Source: an uncultured Selenomonadaceae bacterium
GTDB lineage: Bacteria > Bacillota > Negativicutes > Selenomonadales > Selenomonadaceae
Length of the DNA stretch: 6,252 nucleotides
Direction: 5' to 3'
NCBI GenBank assembly: GCA_905236325.1
Contig: CAJOPJ010000188.1
Span: 1-6,252 of the forward strand
Numbering within the stretch: the first letter of the stretch is position 1; every line of letters begins with the position of its first letter. Shown one piece after another: positions 5,041 to 6,252 of the stretch. The translations under genes were made by a program, and so were the position numbers. The notes under the pieces are model-generated. The model saw only the letters and a list, made by a program, of their open reading frames with translations. It did no database searches and was not told the origin of the DNA.

Positions 5041-6252
5041 TCGCGAACAGCTCTCATTGCGCGTTTGTTGACATACATAGCTTTATCGGCGCGTTTAAAA
5101 ACATTCGCCGCGCTTGAGTCATAAATTGCAACATAGTAGCCGACGCCGATTGCGGCTGAAGTTTTTTCCCAAGGCTCAAGTTTGGGATTATTTTTTATTT
5201 CTTCAAGACGCTGATTAAATTTTTCCAACAGCAAATCAATTTTGTTATAATTTTTGCCTTCGACAATCACGACAAATTCATCGCCGCCGATTCTGAAAAT
5301 TGGTGAACCTGCAAAAATTTCCTCAATAATTGTGCAAAGTTTTTTAATTGCAAAGTTGCCTTGTTCATGACCGTAAGTATCATTGATGCGCTTTAGGAAA
5401 TTTAAATCAATCATTGCAATTGCAAATTCTGCGTTACCGTCCTCAATTTGCCAATCAAGGCGTTGCAATTCTTTGTCATAAGCAGTTTTATTGCCAAGAC
5501 CTGTCAAAGCATCGGTATGCGCCAGTTCGTGCATTTGGTGCATAATTTCTTTTGTGTCGGAAAGTTCGCCGGTAATTTTCATCAGGCGTTGCATATAATT
5601 TTCAATTTCCAAAATCATAGCGGCAAACTGCATAGACAGCGAAGAAATTTCATCGTGACCGACAATATTTTTTTCAATATCGGCAACAACTTCAGGATCT
5701 TTATTTTGTGCGTATTCGCGAACAATATTTTGAAGTTGCGAAATTTTTGCAAGATATTTTTTGTTAAGATAATAAATCAAGCCGGCAATGCACAAATACA
5801 AAATAATTGCCATGCTTGCGCTTTGCTTTAAAGTAACAGTTAAAATGTCTGAATTGACTTTCTGAACTTCAATTTCAGTGCCGATTATTCCCAAAGTTTC
5901 GCCATTAACATTAAGCGGTCTGTAGTATGCGTAAGTGTTGCCGTACTGATTGTCATAAATATCGTAGCCGGAAATAATTTTGCCGGTGTTGTAAACTTCC
6001 CAAAATTTTTGATGTTCTTTAGGATTTACAGTAGCATCGACATGCAAAGTTAAATATTTTTTGTCTTCAACTTCCAAAGGCACGCGCACATCGTCGATTA
6101 TATAAAAAACATGAAATTCTTCTGGCGCAGCCGTGACATAGTACGCGTAAGTCAGACCAAGATTATCGCGCATTTTTTCAAAAGTCCAAAGCCAGTATTC
6201 ATGATAGTAAGTTGCAAACGCAATTTTTAAATCTTCCGGCATTGAATCGAAA
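5034..6252 (-). CDS. Membrane sensor diguanylate cyclase (Cache-TM-HAMP-GGDEF), 5' partial
   Basis: The frame stays open through the right edge (F-D-S precede the first Met at 6242-6240), so the true start and probably a first membrane segment are outside. Residues below count from that internal Met. Residues 1-130 resemble the end of a periplasmic Cache sensor (YDIYDNQYGNTYAYYRP, then GETLGIIGTEIEV). A membrane helix spans about 141-159. HAMP and coiled coil follow (about 160-240, with GHDEISSLSMQFAAMI). GGDEF starts at DALTGLGNK (244-252), and the signature GGDEF is intact at 319-323. D279 fits the first metal ligand. Known role: joining two GTP into c-di-GMP in response to an external ligand. 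No RxxD I-site precedes GGDEF (FAGS occupies that place), so the usual product inhibition is not expected. The GHxxGD motif reads GHEQGN (291-296), changing a base-contact Asp to Asn. No EAL or other output domain is present. Confidence 0.93.
   Translation of the reverse strand, partial: FDSMPEDLKIAFATYYHEYWLWTFEKMRDNLGLTYAYYVTAAPEEFHVFYIIDDVRVPLEVEDKKYLTLHVDATVNPKEHQKFWEVYNTGKIISGYDIYDNQYGNTYAYYRPLNVNGETLGIIGTEIEVQKVNSDILTVTLKQSASMAIILYLCIAGLIYYLNKKYLAKISQLQNIVREYAQNKDPEVVADIEKNIVGHDEISSLSMQFAAMILEIENYMQRLMKITGELSDTKEIMHQMHELAHTDALTGLGNKTAYDKELQRLDWQIEDGNAEFAIAMIDLNFLKRINDTYGHEQGNFAIKKLCTIIEEIFAGSPIFRIGGDEFVVIVEGKNYNKIDLLLEKFNQRLEEIKNNPKLEPWEKTSAAIGVGYYVAIYDSSAANVFKRADKAMYVNKRAMRAVREN

Noticed and set aside
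6240..6242. ATG at 6242 as the start of the GGDEF protein
   Set aside because: Codons for F, D and S precede it in frame to the edge. The sequence begins in the middle of the sensor domain with no first membrane helix, so the start is beyond the window.
1..6252. Recurring AAAATTTT-like words as a repeat family
   Set aside because: They follow from Lys, Asn, Ile and Phe codons and general AT richness, with no regular spacing or shared flanks.

Overview
This AT-rich bacterial window looks like ordinary chromosome from a low-GC strict anaerobe. The signs are a large oxygen-sensitive-type CoA-dehydratase activase fusion, strong AGGTG-type ribosome binding sites, housekeeping -35/-10 promoters, and a tRNA-Leu without an encoded CCA end. 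Together these suggest Bacillota, possibly Negativicutes or a clostridial relative; that placement is inference, not a database match.

Layout from left to right. (1) A plus-strand gene enters from the left edge and ends at 3286. It encodes the last 1094 residues of a BcrAD/BadFG-type ATPase fused to DUF2229 and dehydratase-like modules. (2) A compact bidirectional terminator (about 3285-3319) separates it from a convergent minus-strand pair. (3) That pair is transcribed from about 4783 down to 3328: first a nucleoside phosphorylase, then, 2 bases later and from a TTG start, a PnuC-family membrane transporter. (4) A 128-base divergent control region (4770-4897) holds a promoter for each direction on either side of an A6T6 palindrome. 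(5) A plus-strand tRNA-Leu with anticodon UAG (4898-4979) follows, then an intrinsic terminator. (6) A minus-strand gene runs off the right edge: a membrane diguanylate-cyclase-type sensor (Cache, TM, HAMP, GGDEF).

How the genes work together. The transporter and phosphorylase read as one salvage unit: a nucleoside or nicotinamide riboside enters by facilitated diffusion and is split by phosphorolysis. The activase fusion and the GGDEF sensor are separate transcription units with no visible link to it. No mobile element, CRISPR array, phage gene or defence gene is visible, and no stretch over 300 bases lacks a gene.

The points most worth following up are two. The activase C-terminal region appears to be an internal duplication resembling a two-subunit dehydratase on one chain. 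The GGDEF domain carries Asn instead of Asp at the guanine-recognition position and has no inhibitory I-site. I did not find a clearly new multi-gene system.
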